DNA from: Ustilago trichophora
Lineage: Eukaryota; Basidiomycota; Ustilaginomycetes; Ustilaginales; Ustilaginaceae
Length of the DNA: 64,000 nucleotides
Assembly (NCBI GenBank): GCA_900323505.1
Contig: OOIN01000002.1
Coordinates: 930,001-994,000, forward strand
Direction of reading: 5' to 3'
The position numbers and the translations under genes are program-made. The notes below the pieces were generated by a model. That model worked only from the letters and a program-made list of their open reading frames with translations. It searched no databases and had not been told where the DNA came from. This document shows positions 1-10,356 of the stretch, in pieces. How positions within the stretch are numbered: the stretch's first letter is position 1; every line of letters begins with the position of its first letter.

Positions 1-931
1 AGGGTTGACATCCACCGGAGAGATATGATGACTTTCGCTGGGTAAAAAAATAGAAGGCTATCATTGTGGTTGCATTGCGACAGCAATCGCACTGCATAGT
101 GGAAAGTGTTCCATTAAAATGCGGCAAGGGAGCTCCTTTCTTGCAGTCAGCAGATTCGGACAGGCGACGGCGCCAAGCCTTGACCACATCGGCATTTGTC
201 TATCTCGCTGCAGTCACCCAACCGCTACGTTGAGCATGTTATGATCCCTGAACCCAACGATACGCCACATGATGCCCCGTCGATCCGAACCATGCTCTCT
301 CTCATTGATGCATCATCTGCGGAGGCGGAGAATCTTCTCCCACATCATTGCGCATCTCCGTTCCCGAAGAAACAGAAAGCCATCACAACAACCCGCCAGC
401 ATTACAATCATCACCCAAGGCCACGAGAACAACAACAACGACAGCAGCAGCAGCAGCAGCACAAGGCACTGGAGACTGTGGAGAAAGAGAGAAGGCCCCT
501 TGCCGATCCAGGGCGAGCACGCGCGCGGCGGGAATGCAGTCCCCAGACCAGCTAGGTGTGTGTATAATGTCTTGTCTTCCCCTATCTTGGGAGAGTCCTG
601 TGTTGGTGTAGTCAGACGTCGGATCTTGGCGTCCTTTAGAGACCCCTAGCGAGTTGCGGAGCATGGCATGTGTTGATCAGTGCCCTTTTGCTATTCTTGG
701 CATAGCAAGGACACAGCCTCGAGGCTCTCCACCCATCTCCGTCCGAACTTGAGACTGAATCTGAGCCAAAGTTTCGGATCGAATATATTACCCCTCGACC
801 ATTCTTCTGCAAACGCTGTGAGCCCCTTCTTTCATCATCCCTTCCTCTTCTCTTCCTTTCTCGACACCTTCTACATATACCAGATTCGAATCAACACGAG
901 TCATCAGAGGGAACAGTACAACATCAGCATC
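1..931. other. Leading intergenic / promoter region
   Basis: No supportable gene here. The short frames have protein-unlike composition and overlap each other in several frames. The last ~120 bases before the start codon at 932 are pyrimidine-rich (CT runs around 817-875), typical of a smut 5' leader. An AAC run (427-438) and a CAG run (442-461) are present. The upstream neighbour lies outside the window. Confidence 0.6.
427..461. repeat. AAC/CAG trinucleotide microsatellite
   Basis: Four AAC units (427-438) are followed by about six CAG units (442-461). The run lies in non-coding DNA about 470 bases before the secreted glycoprotein gene. In one frame it encodes polyglutamine, but that frame has no other protein-like features. 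Confidence 0.7.
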
Positions 932-2161
932 ATGACCAAGATCTCTCTCACCGTAGCGCTCGTATCGGCCTTGCTGGCCAGCAGTGTTGCTGCCCAGCAG
1001 CCGACAGGAACATCTGGTGGCAACGGCCCCGACCCTCGTGCCACCACCGACTTGAACCGCAACCAGCCCACCAAGTCGTGGACCCAGTGGCAACCCAAGG
1101 CGACCTACGCCTTCTCCCAGCTTCCTGATCAATATATGGGTGCCAACCGTATTGAGTCCGGCGAGGGTGGCACTCCGGGTGGAGAGCCCCAGTCAGGATA
1201 CAACACTTGTGCACGCAACACTTGGAATCAGGATTCCAAGTGTCAGACTGCTTGGATCAACTCCCTCGAAGACTTCTGTCTGTGGGGTCCTGCAGAGTAC
1301 GGCACTGTCGGAGAGAAGGAGAGGTCCGGTGTCGCCTACTGTACCACTGACAAGCACGGTACTCGTCTCATTCCCGATGGTACCATCACTGGTGCCCACT
1401 TTGTGAGGACAAGGGACTACGTCCAGGTCACCGGTGTAGGTGACTTCACCAGCATCTTGATTCCCGATGGTGACGAGGGTGGAGAGTTCGACCCTCACGG
1501 AGCTGATGATTTGGGTAACCCCATTGGTGGTATTGTCTACACCACTGCCAACCCTGCCTCCAATGGCGAGCCATGGTTCGTCAGCGAGTGGACCAACTTT
1601 ATGTCGTACAACCAGTTCTGTCTGCGTGCCTGTTGGGGTGAGCGTGCAGCTGCCCAGTGCGAACACATTTACGATGTCATGGGTTGTCGGTGGAACATCC
1701 CCGCCAACTACGACGCCGGCGTCTTCGAGACCTGTGATGGTGCCATTGGCCAGCTCCAAGGTATCTACGGCTCTTCAACCTTCCGTCAGGGTGACCCCGT
1801 AACCCCAAGTGCTCATCCTGCTCCTTCCAGCAGCAACTGCTCCACTCAGAGAACCATCAGCCACGGTCTCCTCGCCGTCTCGGCCTCCCAGAGCTCCAGC
1901 GCCTCCTCCTCGGCAGCTTCCAGCTCGGCCACCGCTGCTACCGGGTCCACATCCGGCACCTCGAGCATGACCAGATCCGTCAACGGCGCCGCCGCAAGCA
2001 ACCCAAGCTCGCCTGGCTCCAGCTCCAACTCTAACACCAACGGTAACTCTGGAAGCGCAAGCACAAATCAGAACAACGCAGCGTCCGGAGCTAGCTCTCT
2101 CACCATCTCGGCTGGTCTCGTTGGACTCTTCGCCATCGGCGCCGCAGCTTTAACTCTTTAA
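932..2161 (+). CDS. Secreted, probably GPI-anchored glycoprotein ('macrofage activating glycoprotein' family)
   Basis: The product is 409 aa. I start at the ATG at 932 because it gives a clean signal peptide (hydrophobic to about residue 21, Ala-rich cleavage region before QQ). The frame is open upstream to 680, but that extension is not secretory-like. The Cys-containing core (about residues 50-290) carries blocks I associate with the basidiomycete family annotated 'macrofage activating glycoprotein': a FCLWGP-like block, YVQVTGVGDFT, DPHGAD and HIYDVMGC. A Ser/Ala/Thr/Asn-rich stalk follows (about 300-385), ending in a hydrophobic tail (GLVGLFAIGAAALTL), the layout of a GPI-anchored wall protein. 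The family name is historical and its biochemical function is unknown. The gene is convergent with IPI3, with 322 bases between stops. Family assignment comes from remembered motif similarity. Confidence 0.8.
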   Translation: MTKISLTVALVSALLASSVAAQQPTGTSGGNGPDPRATTDLNRNQPTKSWTQWQPKATYAFSQLPDQYMGANRIESGEGGTPGGEPQSGYNTCARNTWNQDSKCQTAWINSLEDFCLWGPAEYGTVGEKERSGVAYCTTDKHGTRLIPDGTITGAHFVRTRDYVQVTGVGDFTSILIPDGDEGGEFDPHGADDLGNPIGGIVYTTANPASNGEPWFVSEWTNFMSYNQFCLRACWGERAAAQCEHIYDVMGCRWNIPANYDAGVFETCDGAIGQLQGIYGSSTFRQGDPVTPSAHPAPSSSNCSTQRTISHGLLAVSASQSSSASSSAASSSATAATGSTSGTSSMTRSVNGAAASNPSSPGSSSNSNTNGNSGSASTNQNNAASGASSLTISAGLVGLFAIGAAALTL

Positions 2162-2483
2162 AAACAAATCCCTGCAACACACCGCATACCACACACACAC
2201 ACACATATCTTGCTCCAATCTTGAACCAGTGAATAGCCCCCAAATTCGCTCGCATTCCATTCGCTTTCTCGCATGGACACTTTTACGTCTTTTCCTTTCG
2301 TCTTTGTTGTGGAAATTTCACCATCATTCGTCTCATTTCCTCGTCAGGTCTGTGGTGATGTGAGCTTGCAGTCATGAAAATGTCAAATGCAGCCATCCGG
2401 ACAGAGCTCGTTGATAGAAGCTTGAATTACACCCATAGCCAATTGCTGATACTAATTATAATGATCGAACGTGATCGGTGGCA
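2162..2483. other. Convergent 3' intergenic spacer
   Basis: This 322-base spacer lies between two converging stop codons. It holds a short CA run (2190-2203) and otherwise AT-leaning sequence suited to two 3' UTRs. No gene is seen. Confidence 0.6.
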
Positions 2484-4271
2484 CTACTCGTTAGCTGCAA
2501 CATCGACCTGACTCGCAGATAGCCTATCCTGAACCAACCTCGACCACATCTCGTCGTTGATCGCCTTGGCCTGCTGCAGCTGCGAACGCAACAGCCTGTT
2601 TTCTCGATCCAGTCGTTCAGCTTCTTGCGAACTCTTCGCTGCTGCTGCTGCTGCCAAGCTAGACGACGTGCCTGCCTGTGCACCCGCAGCACCTGACGAT
2701 CGCAGAGCCAAAGAGGAAGAATACGAACCCAAAAGATCGTCCGATACCAGGTTACTGTCCCACTCGGGGTCGATAAAGTTGTCGATTCCGTCGTCGGCAA
2801 AATTGGCTGTGGCACTGCCGCCAGCGATTCGTGTGAGGTAGGGTGTGGCGAGTCGGTCTTCTTCTGAGGCTAGGACGTGACGGCTGAAGTTGGAGACGGG
2901 TCGGACTGGAATGTTGGCCGAAGCACCTGCGCCGTGACCTGCACCACCGGAGCCGTTAATGGTCGACCCTGCGCCAGAGGAGGTGCCGGTCTCCCAGTGG
3001 CCCAGCAGATCGCGAGGCTTGGGGAGAACTAGGAGGTTCGTTACCGCGTTCTTGCCCGTAATGGCGCTGGCTTTGGCATTGCCGAGAAGCGAGACGGTAC
3101 GCAAGATTTGCGAGTTGGACACATCGATGACGTAAAGATTGCCAGCAAGACTGCCGACGAGCAATGAGGTCGAGTTGCAGGAAAGACACATGCTCGAGAT
3201 AGGTTCTCGGATCGAGATGATGCTTGATCCACTAGCAGCTGCGCGACCAGCCGTATCGTTGGCAGAAGGGATTCGCTCTGTCATCGGACCTGCACTAGTA
3301 CCAAAGCCGTAAGCCTCGACGGATGTAGCTCCTCGCAGCTCTTCTGTGACAAAGTCGAATTGAGATCCACTGCTGGCGACCTTGGTCTCTACCATCCTGC
3401 TGGACGCATCGCGCTTGCGGAAGAGATCAATTCGGTAGACGAGGTTGTCAGAAGACGTGGGAGAGGTGGCTGCAAAGAAGAAACGCTCGGTGCAGTCGAG
3501 CACGACCCTGTGTATTGGCTGTTCAAACACGAAAGTGCTCAAGAGGCTGCGCGTGCGAAGGTCCCAGAGCTTGACGCTGGCATCGGCAGAGCTGGAGAGG
3601 ATGGTAATCTGGTGTGGAAAGCGACCACCAGAGATATGCAGGTCTGTGATGGCAAGGTTGTGATCGGCAAGTGTGCAGTACGGAGTAGGGTTATGTTCAG
3701 AGCTCGTGATGGAAGAGCTGGTCTGGTCGTGAGGGGCGAGCAAACCGGCCAGACTCCACGCGAGGATCCTTGCATCTTCGGAACCAGTGACGAGACCTGC
3801 ACCATCCAAAGTCCACTTGAGCACAGTGACTGAGCGGTAATGGGCATCAAAGGAAGCAAGAAGGTCTCCCGTTGCGATCTGCCAGAGGAAGATGCGACCG
3901 TCGAAAGAGCCGCCTGCAACAAGCTCGCCGTTTGGTGAGCATGCGATGCACGAGAGCTTGGACGGCAAAATGATGCGCTGAAGAGGATGATCTCGCTGCC
4001 ACGAGAAGACATTGAGGGTGGCCTTGTTGTTTTCGAGCTGGAAGACAAGACCACCGGTGCCAGAGATTGCTGGATTGGGCGAAGTGGGGATGGCGCTGAC
4101 CGAGTGGAAAGATGGATCTGAGACACCCTTGAATGTGAATAGAGCCGAAGTCGAGGATGGTGCTGCCACTGTTGTGAGGCCCATAGAGCCGACTAGAGAG
4201 GACGAGGAAGCTATAGAGTAGAGAACACATTCTGTCGCAAAGAGCGACGAGGCCGACGAGGACGACGCCAT
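2484..4271 (-). CDS. IPI3: Pre-rRNA-processing protein IPI3 (WD40; Rix1 complex)
   Basis: The product is 595 aa, a single exon. I chose the ATG at 4271 (MASSSSASSLFATECV) because the IPI3/WDR18 N-terminus starts just before the first beta-propeller blade; an upstream in-frame ATG at 4496 adds a basic, unlikely leader. WD40 blades are visible: GGSFDGRIFLWQI, TGSEDARILAWSL and SSSADASVKLWDL. The C-terminus ends in a short helix (NRLLRSQLQQAKAINDEMW) like the coiled coil of IPI3. IPI3 acts with Rix1 and Ipi1 in ITS2 processing and pre-60S maturation in the nucleoplasm, and in replication licensing in yeast. The RIX1 gene is at the other end of this window. Identification rests on the blade pattern plus the C-terminal helix; another WD40 protein is possible but less likely. 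Confidence 0.85.
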   Translation of the reverse strand: MASSSSASSLFATECVLYSIASSSSLVGSMGLTTVAAPSSTSALFTFKGVSDPSFHSVSAIPTSPNPAISGTGGLVFQLENNKATLNVFSWQRDHPLQRIILPSKLSCIACSPNGELVAGGSFDGRIFLWQIATGDLLASFDAHYRSVTVLKWTLDGAGLVTGSEDARILAWSLAGLLAPHDQTSSSITSSEHNPTPYCTLADHNLAITDLHISGGRFPHQITILSSSADASVKLWDLRTRSLLSTFVFEQPIHRVVLDCTERFFFAATSPTSSDNLVYRIDLFRKRDASSRMVETKVASSGSQFDFVTEELRGATSVEAYGFGTSAGPMTERIPSANDTAGRAAASGSSIISIREPISSMCLSCNSTSLLVGSLAGNLYVIDVSNSQILRTVSLLGNAKASAITGKNAVTNLLVLPKPRDLLGHWETGTSSGAGSTINGSGGAGHGAGASANIPVRPVSNFSRHVLASEEDRLATPYLTRIAGGSATANFADDGIDNFIDPEWDSNLVSDDLLGSYSSSLALRSSGAAGAQAGTSSSLAAAAAAKSSQEAERLDRENRLLRSQLQQAKAINDEMWSRLVQDRLSASQVDVAANE

Positions 4272-4778
4272 GTTGCTAGGTGACCAAAGGTATGGCAAAG
4301 CAGGGCTTGTCTGACAATAGCTGAATTGTTGGAAAAAAAAAGGTGACTGGATATATAATGGCCTTCCTGTTGGGGCTTCGGGACACTCCAGGATTCTTTG
4401 AAGAGCTTTGTTGCCTGCTGCTTTGAGAACGGGGGACAAGGCTGATGTCGGAGGACGAAGAGGTCGATGAAAAGCGAGCGGGTGAGAAGAATCCATGCAT
4501 TCATTTTAGATTTTCAACAAAAGCTGCGAGTCCAAACAAATTCTTGGTGGAGCGCACGGAACTCGGACAAAGATCGGGCACGAGTACAGACATCGGGCTA
4601 CAGGGTCTTGTCTGGTAGTGCAACTACTGTAGCTGGTAAATGCGTCTTCTGTTCATTCGCAGGGGCAACGACGGCTGCTACTCAGGTTCAAAGATTCTGC
4701 ATGCTTGAAATCCCTTGTCACAGCGAAACAGATTGTACGAGATATGTCTGTCATTTCTGTCGTCTGCCATTTCTGTCT
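4272..4778. other. Intergenic: DUF3405 gene 3' side and IPI3 promoter
   Basis: These 507 bases separate two genes on the minus strand. An A/T-rich tract (about 4329-4360) and a CTACTGTAG motif near 4624 are present. The latter resembles the recurrent TACTGTA palindrome seen elsewhere in the window. No gene or structural RNA was recognised. Confidence 0.5.
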
Positions 4779-6755
4779 TCATGAGTCTGTAGCAAGTGGT
4801 ATGTACTCGCTGTGAGGCAGTCTGGCTTTCCTGAAGATAAAGCGACCGATGACGAGCTGGACCAAAGAAGCCACCAGAAGGCATACGACTATCGTGTAGA
4901 CCAAACTTCTGGTGCTCGAGTTCATGATCCAATCTCTTTTGCTGATGTATCGTGGCCGTTCAAGATCCCATCTGAACAGTGATTTCTCCCCTCCTGCGTC
5001 AAACTTTCTTCCTGTGTACCGTTCGATATCGGCGACCAACTTTACCGTGCACTGATTCGAGTCGCTAGAAGCGCAGAGAGATGGCTTACTGGTGCCTCCG
5101 AACCAATTTTGCAGGAAAGTCTTTGAATGCGACGCGGCAGAAGCTGATTTCAAGCCCTTGATGGGGTGAAGTAGCAAAGGCATGATGCATGCTTCCGGTT
5201 GTGTTCGCCACTGCTTGTAGATTTCGCCGGCAATCGTTGAGGTGTAGTAGTAAGATGTATCCTTTAGGGTCTCCTCATTGGCCTTTGACAAGACTGCGTG
5301 GGTCGGATTGAGGAGTTGATCGAGCTTGGACGGTGATGCCTGGTATCGGTATGCGACTGGATGCGGATAGTGGACCAACTTGAGCTGCTCGGTACACTGA
5401 TCAGGGCCTGCCGGGATTGGGTCAGCGTATTTAGATGCAGACTGGATGGCGATACTGGGCGCCATGGCTTCACAGAAAAGGGATTTGTGCTGGTCGGCTG
5501 TGACGTTTTCCATGGTCAAGAGGGCACGTCTGCTGAGCCAAAGATTGGTGCCGACCGAAGCGGCGCGAGGGGCAAACTGCATGGCAGGAAATCCTTGCAC
5601 ATCGTACTCCCAGTACCAGTCTGAGTTTTGCGGATTACGGACAGGAGAGAAGACGACAACGTCTGGACTTTGATTCTTGCATTTGCCATCGGTATCGCTT
5701 GGAGTTTGAGGGTCGAGGCCGTGCACTAACCACTGGGTATATGTTTGGGTACTAGCCTTGTGCGCGTATTTGAAGAGCGATTTGATGAGCTTGTCGTAGG
5801 TGTGAGTGAAGCGGGTATCCAGTTCCCAATTGATCAAATTGTCGTATTCAGGATGATCAACAGCAAAGCGCTGCAAAGGAAGCAAGCAGCCGCGATACGA
5901 GCCTGCTGCCTGGATTCCGGCTCGAAAGTCGCCGTACAGGGAGTACCGCAAAATCATCTCTTTCTCGCTCCATAGAGTGACAAGTGGCCAGAACTCAATG
6001 GGTAAACTCCCTCGAAGGATCTGCCTGCGTCCTGGTTCAGTGAACATGGAGACATGAGATGAAGCATCCTTGACTTCGAGCAGAAGATGGACATCGATGT
6101 CGAATGGAAGATCAGCGGTGCGCAGTTCCCAGATGAGCGCACGGAGATGTAGGATATCATCTTGGCTCCACGAAAAGTCCTGATAGCATCGAAGGACGAA
6201 TGCCAGTCGAGGTTTGTCGGTGGTATTGGCTTCTGTGGGCTGAGATGTCTTGTTCTGAGGCGTGGGGCAGGCGTGCAAGAGGGTTGGATCTGACCAGTTG
6301 GTATGGGGGTAATGATGAGGCTCATGCTCAGCCAAAAGGTTGGCATACCATATCAAGTCGGTGGTGATACTTGCTACGTCCTGCAGACCGATTCGACCCT
6401 GCGCCTTGGCTATATAAGTGTTGTTCCATGCCGGTGCAAGAAATGGCTCGAATCGAGAGGCGTACTGGAAGCATGTGTGATCATCCAGCTCGAGTCTATC
6501 GAGAGAGCCGATGGGTGTAGCAAAGAGCGTATCCTTCGATGTCGATGCTGACTCTGGAGGCCGAAAGCAGGATCCGTCCTGGGAGATGGGTACTACGGGC
6601 AGATGCTCCAGGAGTAAATTTGTGGATTCGTCTAAAAAGAGCCTATGCCAAGGGTAAATCCGTACAAAGTGGATGATCAGCGCGGTAGCTAAGGCGAGGC
6701 TCAGGGAGAATGCCCATCGTGCAAGCCAGTGATGCCCCAGGCTTGACGATCTCAT
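4779..6755 (-). CDS. DUF3405 family membrane protein
   Basis: The product is 658 aa, a single exon, with the ATG at 6755. Residues 13-31 form a hydrophobic signal-anchor. A large lumenal/extracellular-type domain follows, with blocks typical of the fungal DUF3405 family: AFVLRCYQDFSW, a strand/helix stretch through LRALIWELRT, and PRAASVGTNLWLSRR with conserved aromatics. A second hydrophobic segment (about 619-639) is followed by a short basic/polar tail, so the domain is anchored at both ends. Several N-x-S/T sites are present. DUF3405 proteins are uncharacterised; a glycosyltransferase-like fold has been suggested, but I cannot show that from the sequence. The gene is divergent from asparagine synthetase across 1.36 kb. 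Confidence 0.75.
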   Translation of the reverse strand: MRSSSLGHHWLARWAFSLSLALATALIIHFVRIYPWHRLFLDESTNLLLEHLPVVPISQDGSCFRPPESASTSKDTLFATPIGSLDRLELDDHTCFQYASRFEPFLAPAWNNTYIAKAQGRIGLQDVASITTDLIWYANLLAEHEPHHYPHTNWSDPTLLHACPTPQNKTSQPTEANTTDKPRLAFVLRCYQDFSWSQDDILHLRALIWELRTADLPFDIDVHLLLEVKDASSHVSMFTEPGRRQILRGSLPIEFWPLVTLWSEKEMILRYSLYGDFRAGIQAAGSYRGCLLPLQRFAVDHPEYDNLINWELDTRFTHTYDKLIKSLFKYAHKASTQTYTQWLVHGLDPQTPSDTDGKCKNQSPDVVVFSPVRNPQNSDWYWEYDVQGFPAMQFAPRAASVGTNLWLSRRALLTMENVTADQHKSLFCEAMAPSIAIQSASKYADPIPAGPDQCTEQLKLVHYPHPVAYRYQASPSKLDQLLNPTHAVLSKANEETLKDTSYYYTSTIAGEIYKQWRTQPEACIMPLLLHPIKGLKSASAASHSKTFLQNWFGGTSKPSLCASSDSNQCTVKLVADIERYTGRKFDAGGEKSLFRWDLERPRYISKRDWIMNSSTRSLVYTIVVCLLVASLVQLVIGRFIFRKARLPHSEYIPLATDS

Positions 6756-6860
6756 GATCGCCGGTACAGCCGAGTCCTTGGGGCACAGATGGCAAGGGCC
6801 ATGCCATAAAATATTGGGTCTGAAGCTTTAAAAGTACAGTAGTATATTCTCGCCACGTTA

Positions 6861-6894
6861 GCGCGCGCGCGTGTGTGTGTGTGTGTGTGTGTGT
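6861..6894. repeat. (GC)5(GT)12 dinucleotide repeat
   Basis: 34 bases of uninterrupted alternating purine/pyrimidine, five GC units then twelve GT units. It lies about 105 bases upstream of the DUF3405 start codon. Such tracts can adopt Z-DNA under negative supercoiling; whether this one does is inference. Confidence 0.9.
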
Positions 6895-7428
6895 TCTATC
6901 CGACTTCCGGATTTGATTGCACTTTGAAGACAGTCACAAACTCAGGCTTTGCCGTGCTAGAGAATGCGACGGGAGTGCGGGATGTAGGATAAATCCGCAA
7001 TGTTATCTTTTGCTGACTTGATAGCCAACACCCAAGCTCTCTGCTTAAGCAGTGGGAAAGGGATGCAGTGGAAACGATACTTGACCGGGGCTGAATGCAA
7101 ACGAGACGCGAGACAGGGGATCAAAAAGCGGAGCCGTCGATTCGCCAACGTGGGGGACAGATCTCCTCTTTGCAGTAACTACAAGACCTGATCGGGCTGA
7201 TTTGAATCCCTTTCTTGCGCCAAAGCGGGATAGGCAGAATGCGGCGGGGAGAGAGACGGGAATGGGCGCGGGGCCGGTTTGATACCCATTTTCCCCCTCT
7301 TTTTTTTTTTGGTTTTTTGGTTGGGTGTTTGATTTTCTTCGAGGCTCGATTTCTTTTGGCCTGGAAAATGACCACAGCCTAGCGCAGTGCAAATGCAAGC
7401 ACGGCAGTGGGGCAGAGAGAAAAATGTG

Positions 7429-7435
7429 TGACTCG
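7429..7435 (+). promoter_or_regulatory. GCN4/CPC1-like element (TGACTCG)
   Basis: The sequence TGACTCG differs from the Gcn4/CPC1 core TGACTCA at the last base. It lies about 680 bases before the asparagine synthetase start. Asparagine synthetase is a classic target of general amino acid control in fungi. Weak alone; see the second copy. Confidence 0.25.
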
Positions 7436-7842
7436 CGGGCAGATTTTAGAGCTTAAAAGAAAGGTGCTGGTGTGCTGTTGTGTTTTTCGACCGCTTTTCG
7501 ATAAACCAATTAAATTGTATCTCTCTCTTTCTCTCGTTTGGGCTTGAGATAACGGAAACACAGAAAAGTGGCGGGCAGATTTTGAAAAAGAAAAACGAAG
7601 ACGCGGGCTTGCTGACGAGGAGGCCACGGTTGATCTCTCTCAGGAAGAAAAATCCAAAATCATCCCTTGCCTTGCAAAGTCGGAAGCTTTTTATTGAGAG
7701 AGTGGTCATGCACGCTTCTGGTTGGTCGAGCTGGAAGATCTCTTGATGCACACGCGCAGTTGGCACAGCGCATCCGACACCTGCCAAGCAGCAGCGGCAG
7801 CAGCAGCGATCCAGCCACCCAGCCAAACAGGTGCGCGGGGGC

Positions 7843-7849
7843 GAGTCAT
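7843..7849 (-). promoter_or_regulatory. GCN4/CPC1-like element (ATGACTC on minus strand)
   Basis: On the minus strand this reads ATGACTCG, seven of eight bases of the Gcn4 half-palindrome. It sits about 265 bases upstream of the asparagine synthetase ATG, a usual distance for a functional site in a compact fungal promoter. Confidence 0.35.
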
Positions 7850-8113
7850 CTCGGTAGTTGCCGTTCACCGTCACCCTTTGTCGGACGTTCCGTTATAAGG
7901 TCACCACCCACAACCACACACTCTTTCTCTTTCCTCTCCCACATTTTCCAAGCCCAACTCGAATCTTGCTGTCACTTTGCTAATCAGCACCAGCACAACA
8001 TCGCCGAGCCGTATTCACAGCGAATTCTGTCACTTTGCAAGACTCGCGTGACCAACACCTCCTAACTATTACAAGCTTCAACATACCGCAAAAAGAATAT
8101 AGCATAAGCAATC

Positions 8114-10021
8114 ATGTGTGGCATTCTCGGATGCATTCACCACCCCGACGCACCGGCGTATCGTAGCAAGATGCTCAACATGTCGCGCTGCATTCGTCAC
8201 CGTGGTCCGGATTGGTCTGGTTGCGTCGTTACCCAGGAAGAGGGTTCCAAGGGCTCGATTCTCTGCCACGAGCGTTTGGCCATTGTCGGTATCTCGACAG
8301 GTGCACAGCCGCTCGTTTCCACCGATGGCAAGCTCATCTTGGCTGTCAACGGTGAAATTTACAACCACCGACACCTCCGCAAAGGTTTGAAGGACCAGAA
8401 CGCCGAATTCAAGACCGAGTCGGATTGCGAGGTTATCCTCCATCTCTACCGCGAGCACGGCACTGATTTCGTCAAGATGCTCGACGGTATGTTCTCCTTT
8501 ATTTTGTTGGATACCACTCAGACCCCTCACCGAGTCATTGCCGCTCGTGACCCTATCGGAATCACCACTCTGTACCAGGGTGCTTCATACAAGTACCCGG
8601 GAGCCATCTACTTTTCCTCGGAGCTCAAGGCAATTCACGAGGAGTGCGATCGCATTCGATCCTTCCCTCCTGGTCACTTTTACGACTCGGCATTGCCCGA
8701 GGGTAAGGAGACCGTCCGCTACTACACCCCCAACTGGCTCGACGGCGACGCAGAGGGCGCAGAGATCCCTACCAACCCTACCGACCTCAAGCTCATCCGC
8801 GAGTCGCTCGAAAAGGCCGTTCGCAAGCGTCTCATGTCCGAGGTGCCTTACGGTGTCCTTCTCTCCGGTGGTCTCGACTCGTCGCTCATCGCTTCCATTG
8901 CCGCGAGAGAGACCGACAAGATGGCTGATCTCCAGCGAAAGCAGTGGGAAGAGCGACAGGCACGTCGTGCTCGTGGTCTCACTACCCCCGCTGGCGATGC
9001 CAACGGTGCCAAGCTTCCCGTGGGTCTCGACGAGGACGCCGACAACGAGGTTGAGAACCTGGCCGCATGGCCTCGTCTCCACTCGTTCTCCATCGGTCTT
9101 CCCGGTTCGCCCGATTTGATCGCCGCTCGCAAGGCCGCTCTCTTCCTTGGAACCGTCCACCACGAATACACCTTCACCGTCCAGGAGGGTCTCGACGCCA
9201 TTGCCGATGTCATCTTCCACCTCGAGACGTACGATGTCACCACGGTCCGTGCCTCTACCCCCATGTACCTTCTCTCGCGCAAGATCAAGGCTATGGGTGT
9301 CAAGATGGTCCTCTCCGGTGAAGGATCCGATGAAATCTTTGGAGGATACCTCTACTTCCACGCTGCACCCGATAAAAAGTCGTTCCACCAGGAGTGCGTT
9401 CGTCGTGTCAAGAACCTGCACACTGCCGACTGTCTTCGTGCCAACAAGTCGACTATGGCTTGGGGTCTCGAGGCTCGTGTACCCTTCTTGGACAAGGCCT
9501 TCTTGGATGTGGCTATGAACACGGATGCAGGTGACAAGATGTTCTCCAAAGGTAGCTTGCAGGAGGTGGATTCTGATGGACGACCGCGCATGGAGAAGTA
9601 CATTTTGCGAAAGGCGTTTGATGTGATTCCCGACGACATTGAGGCAGGTGGCGATGGTACAGGAAGCATGCTTTCCAGCTCGGCTCCTCGCAAGCCCTAC
9701 TTGCCCGAGGACATTCTCTGGCGTCAGAAGGAGCAATTCTCCGACGGTGTCGGTTACTCGTGGATTGACGGTATCAAGGATCACGCCGAATCCTCGATCT
9801 CGGATGAGAAATTCCAGGAGCGTGCTAAGAGGTACCCCACCGACACACCCGATACCAAGGAGGCTTACATGATCCGAGAGATCTTTGAGAGCTGGTTCCC
9901 TTCGGATGCGGCGGCATCCACTTCGGTCCGATGGATTCCCCGTGCCGATTGGGGTTGCGCCGCCGACCCCTCGGGTCGTGCCGTCAAGATCCACGAGTCG
10001 GCTTACTCGGCTGACGAGTAA
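8114..10021 (+). CDS. ASN1: Asparagine synthetase (glutamine-hydrolysing)
   Basis: The product is 635 aa, a single exon. It makes asparagine from aspartate, glutamine and ATP in the cytosol. The start at 8114 is fixed because Cys2 (MCGILGC) is the amidotransferase nucleophile, exposed after Met removal. The N-terminal class-II glutaminase domain (1 to about 200) has RHRGPD and the NGEIYNH block. The synthetase domain has the ATP pyrophosphatase loop SGGLDSS at 251-257 and [11 protein letters not shown] further on. A charged insert after the PP-loop (about residues 265-310) is a usual fungal feature. All key residues are present. The symbol follows yeast ASN1/ASN2; which paralogue is meant is arbitrary. 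Upstream TGACTCG elements fit amino-acid control. Confidence 0.97.
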   Translation: MCGILGCIHHPDAPAYRSKMLNMSRCIRHRGPDWSGCVVTQEEGSKGSILCHERLAIVGISTGAQPLVSTDGKLILAVNGEIYNHRHLRKGLKDQNAEFKTESDCEVILHLYREHGTDFVKMLDGMFSFILLDTTQTPHRVIAARDPIGITTLYQGASYKYPGAIYFSSELKAIHEECDRIRSFPPGHFYDSALPEGKETVRYYTPNWLDGDAEGAEIPTNPTDLKLIRESLEKAVRKRLMSEVPYGVLLSGGLDSSLIASIAARETDKMADLQRKQWEERQARRARGLTTPAGDANGAKLPVGLDEDADNEVENLAAWPRLHSFSIGLPGSPDLIAARKAALFLGTVHHEYTFTVQEGLDAIADVIFHLETYDVTTVRASTPMYLLSRKIKAMGVKMVLSGEGSDEIFGGYLYFHAAPDKKSFHQECVRRVKNLHTADCLRANKSTMAWGLEARVPFLDKAFLDVAMNTDAGDKMFSKGSLQEVDSDGRPRMEKYILRKAFDVIPDDIEAGGDGTGSMLSSSAPRKPYLPEDILWRQKEQFSDGVGYSWIDGIKDHAESSISDEKFQERAKRYPTDTPDTKEAYMIREIFESWFPSDAAASTSVRWIPRADWGCAADPSGRAVKIHESAYSADE

Positions 10022-10356
10022 GACTTTCTTGTTTCCTTTACAAAACATGCATCTTTGTGATCTGGTTCCCTGGCTTTTTTTCTTCAATTCAGTAGTTACA
10101 TTTTGACCTCTTAAGAGTGTGATTGCTTGGCTGATGATGTCTGGCCATTTGCCGAAATCTCCCGGACACGACCGGACACACGGCATTCCCACCATCAAAA
10201 GATGCTGACCTAGACTGAAGCCTAAACGAACTGAGAAGCCACGACCTGATGATTGCAAGATCGATCAACATAAGAAATGCGCAGCGGGAAAGCTTTGAAA
10301 ATAATTACAACATCGATGCGAAACGAGTCAAGGAATACGTCGAGATAGATAAATCC
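10022..10356. other. Convergent 3' intergenic spacer
   Basis: 335 bases between the stops of asparagine synthetase and the DUF1776 gene. T-rich just after the first stop (10070-10085). No gene or recognisable element beyond 3' UTR-type sequence. Confidence 0.55.

Larger units (their letters stand above)
6756..8113. promoter_or_regulatory. Divergent promoter region between DUF3405 gene and asparagine synthetase
   Basis: This 1,358-base region has no supportable gene. It contains an alternating GC/GT tract (6861-6894), two TGACTCG elements (7429-7435 and the reverse strand at 7843-7849) and a CT-rich leader close to the asparagine synthetase start. The short frames overlap on both strands and look non-coding. 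Confidence 0.55.

Noticed and set aside
680..931. In-frame 84-codon upstream extension of the secreted glycoprotein
   Set aside because: It would bury the signal peptide. The ATG at 932 gives a standard secretory start.
8585..10258. 557-codon frame antisense to asparagine synthetase
   Set aside because: It mirrors the sense gene. C-ending codon preference removes stops on the opposite strand; no domain or leader is seen.
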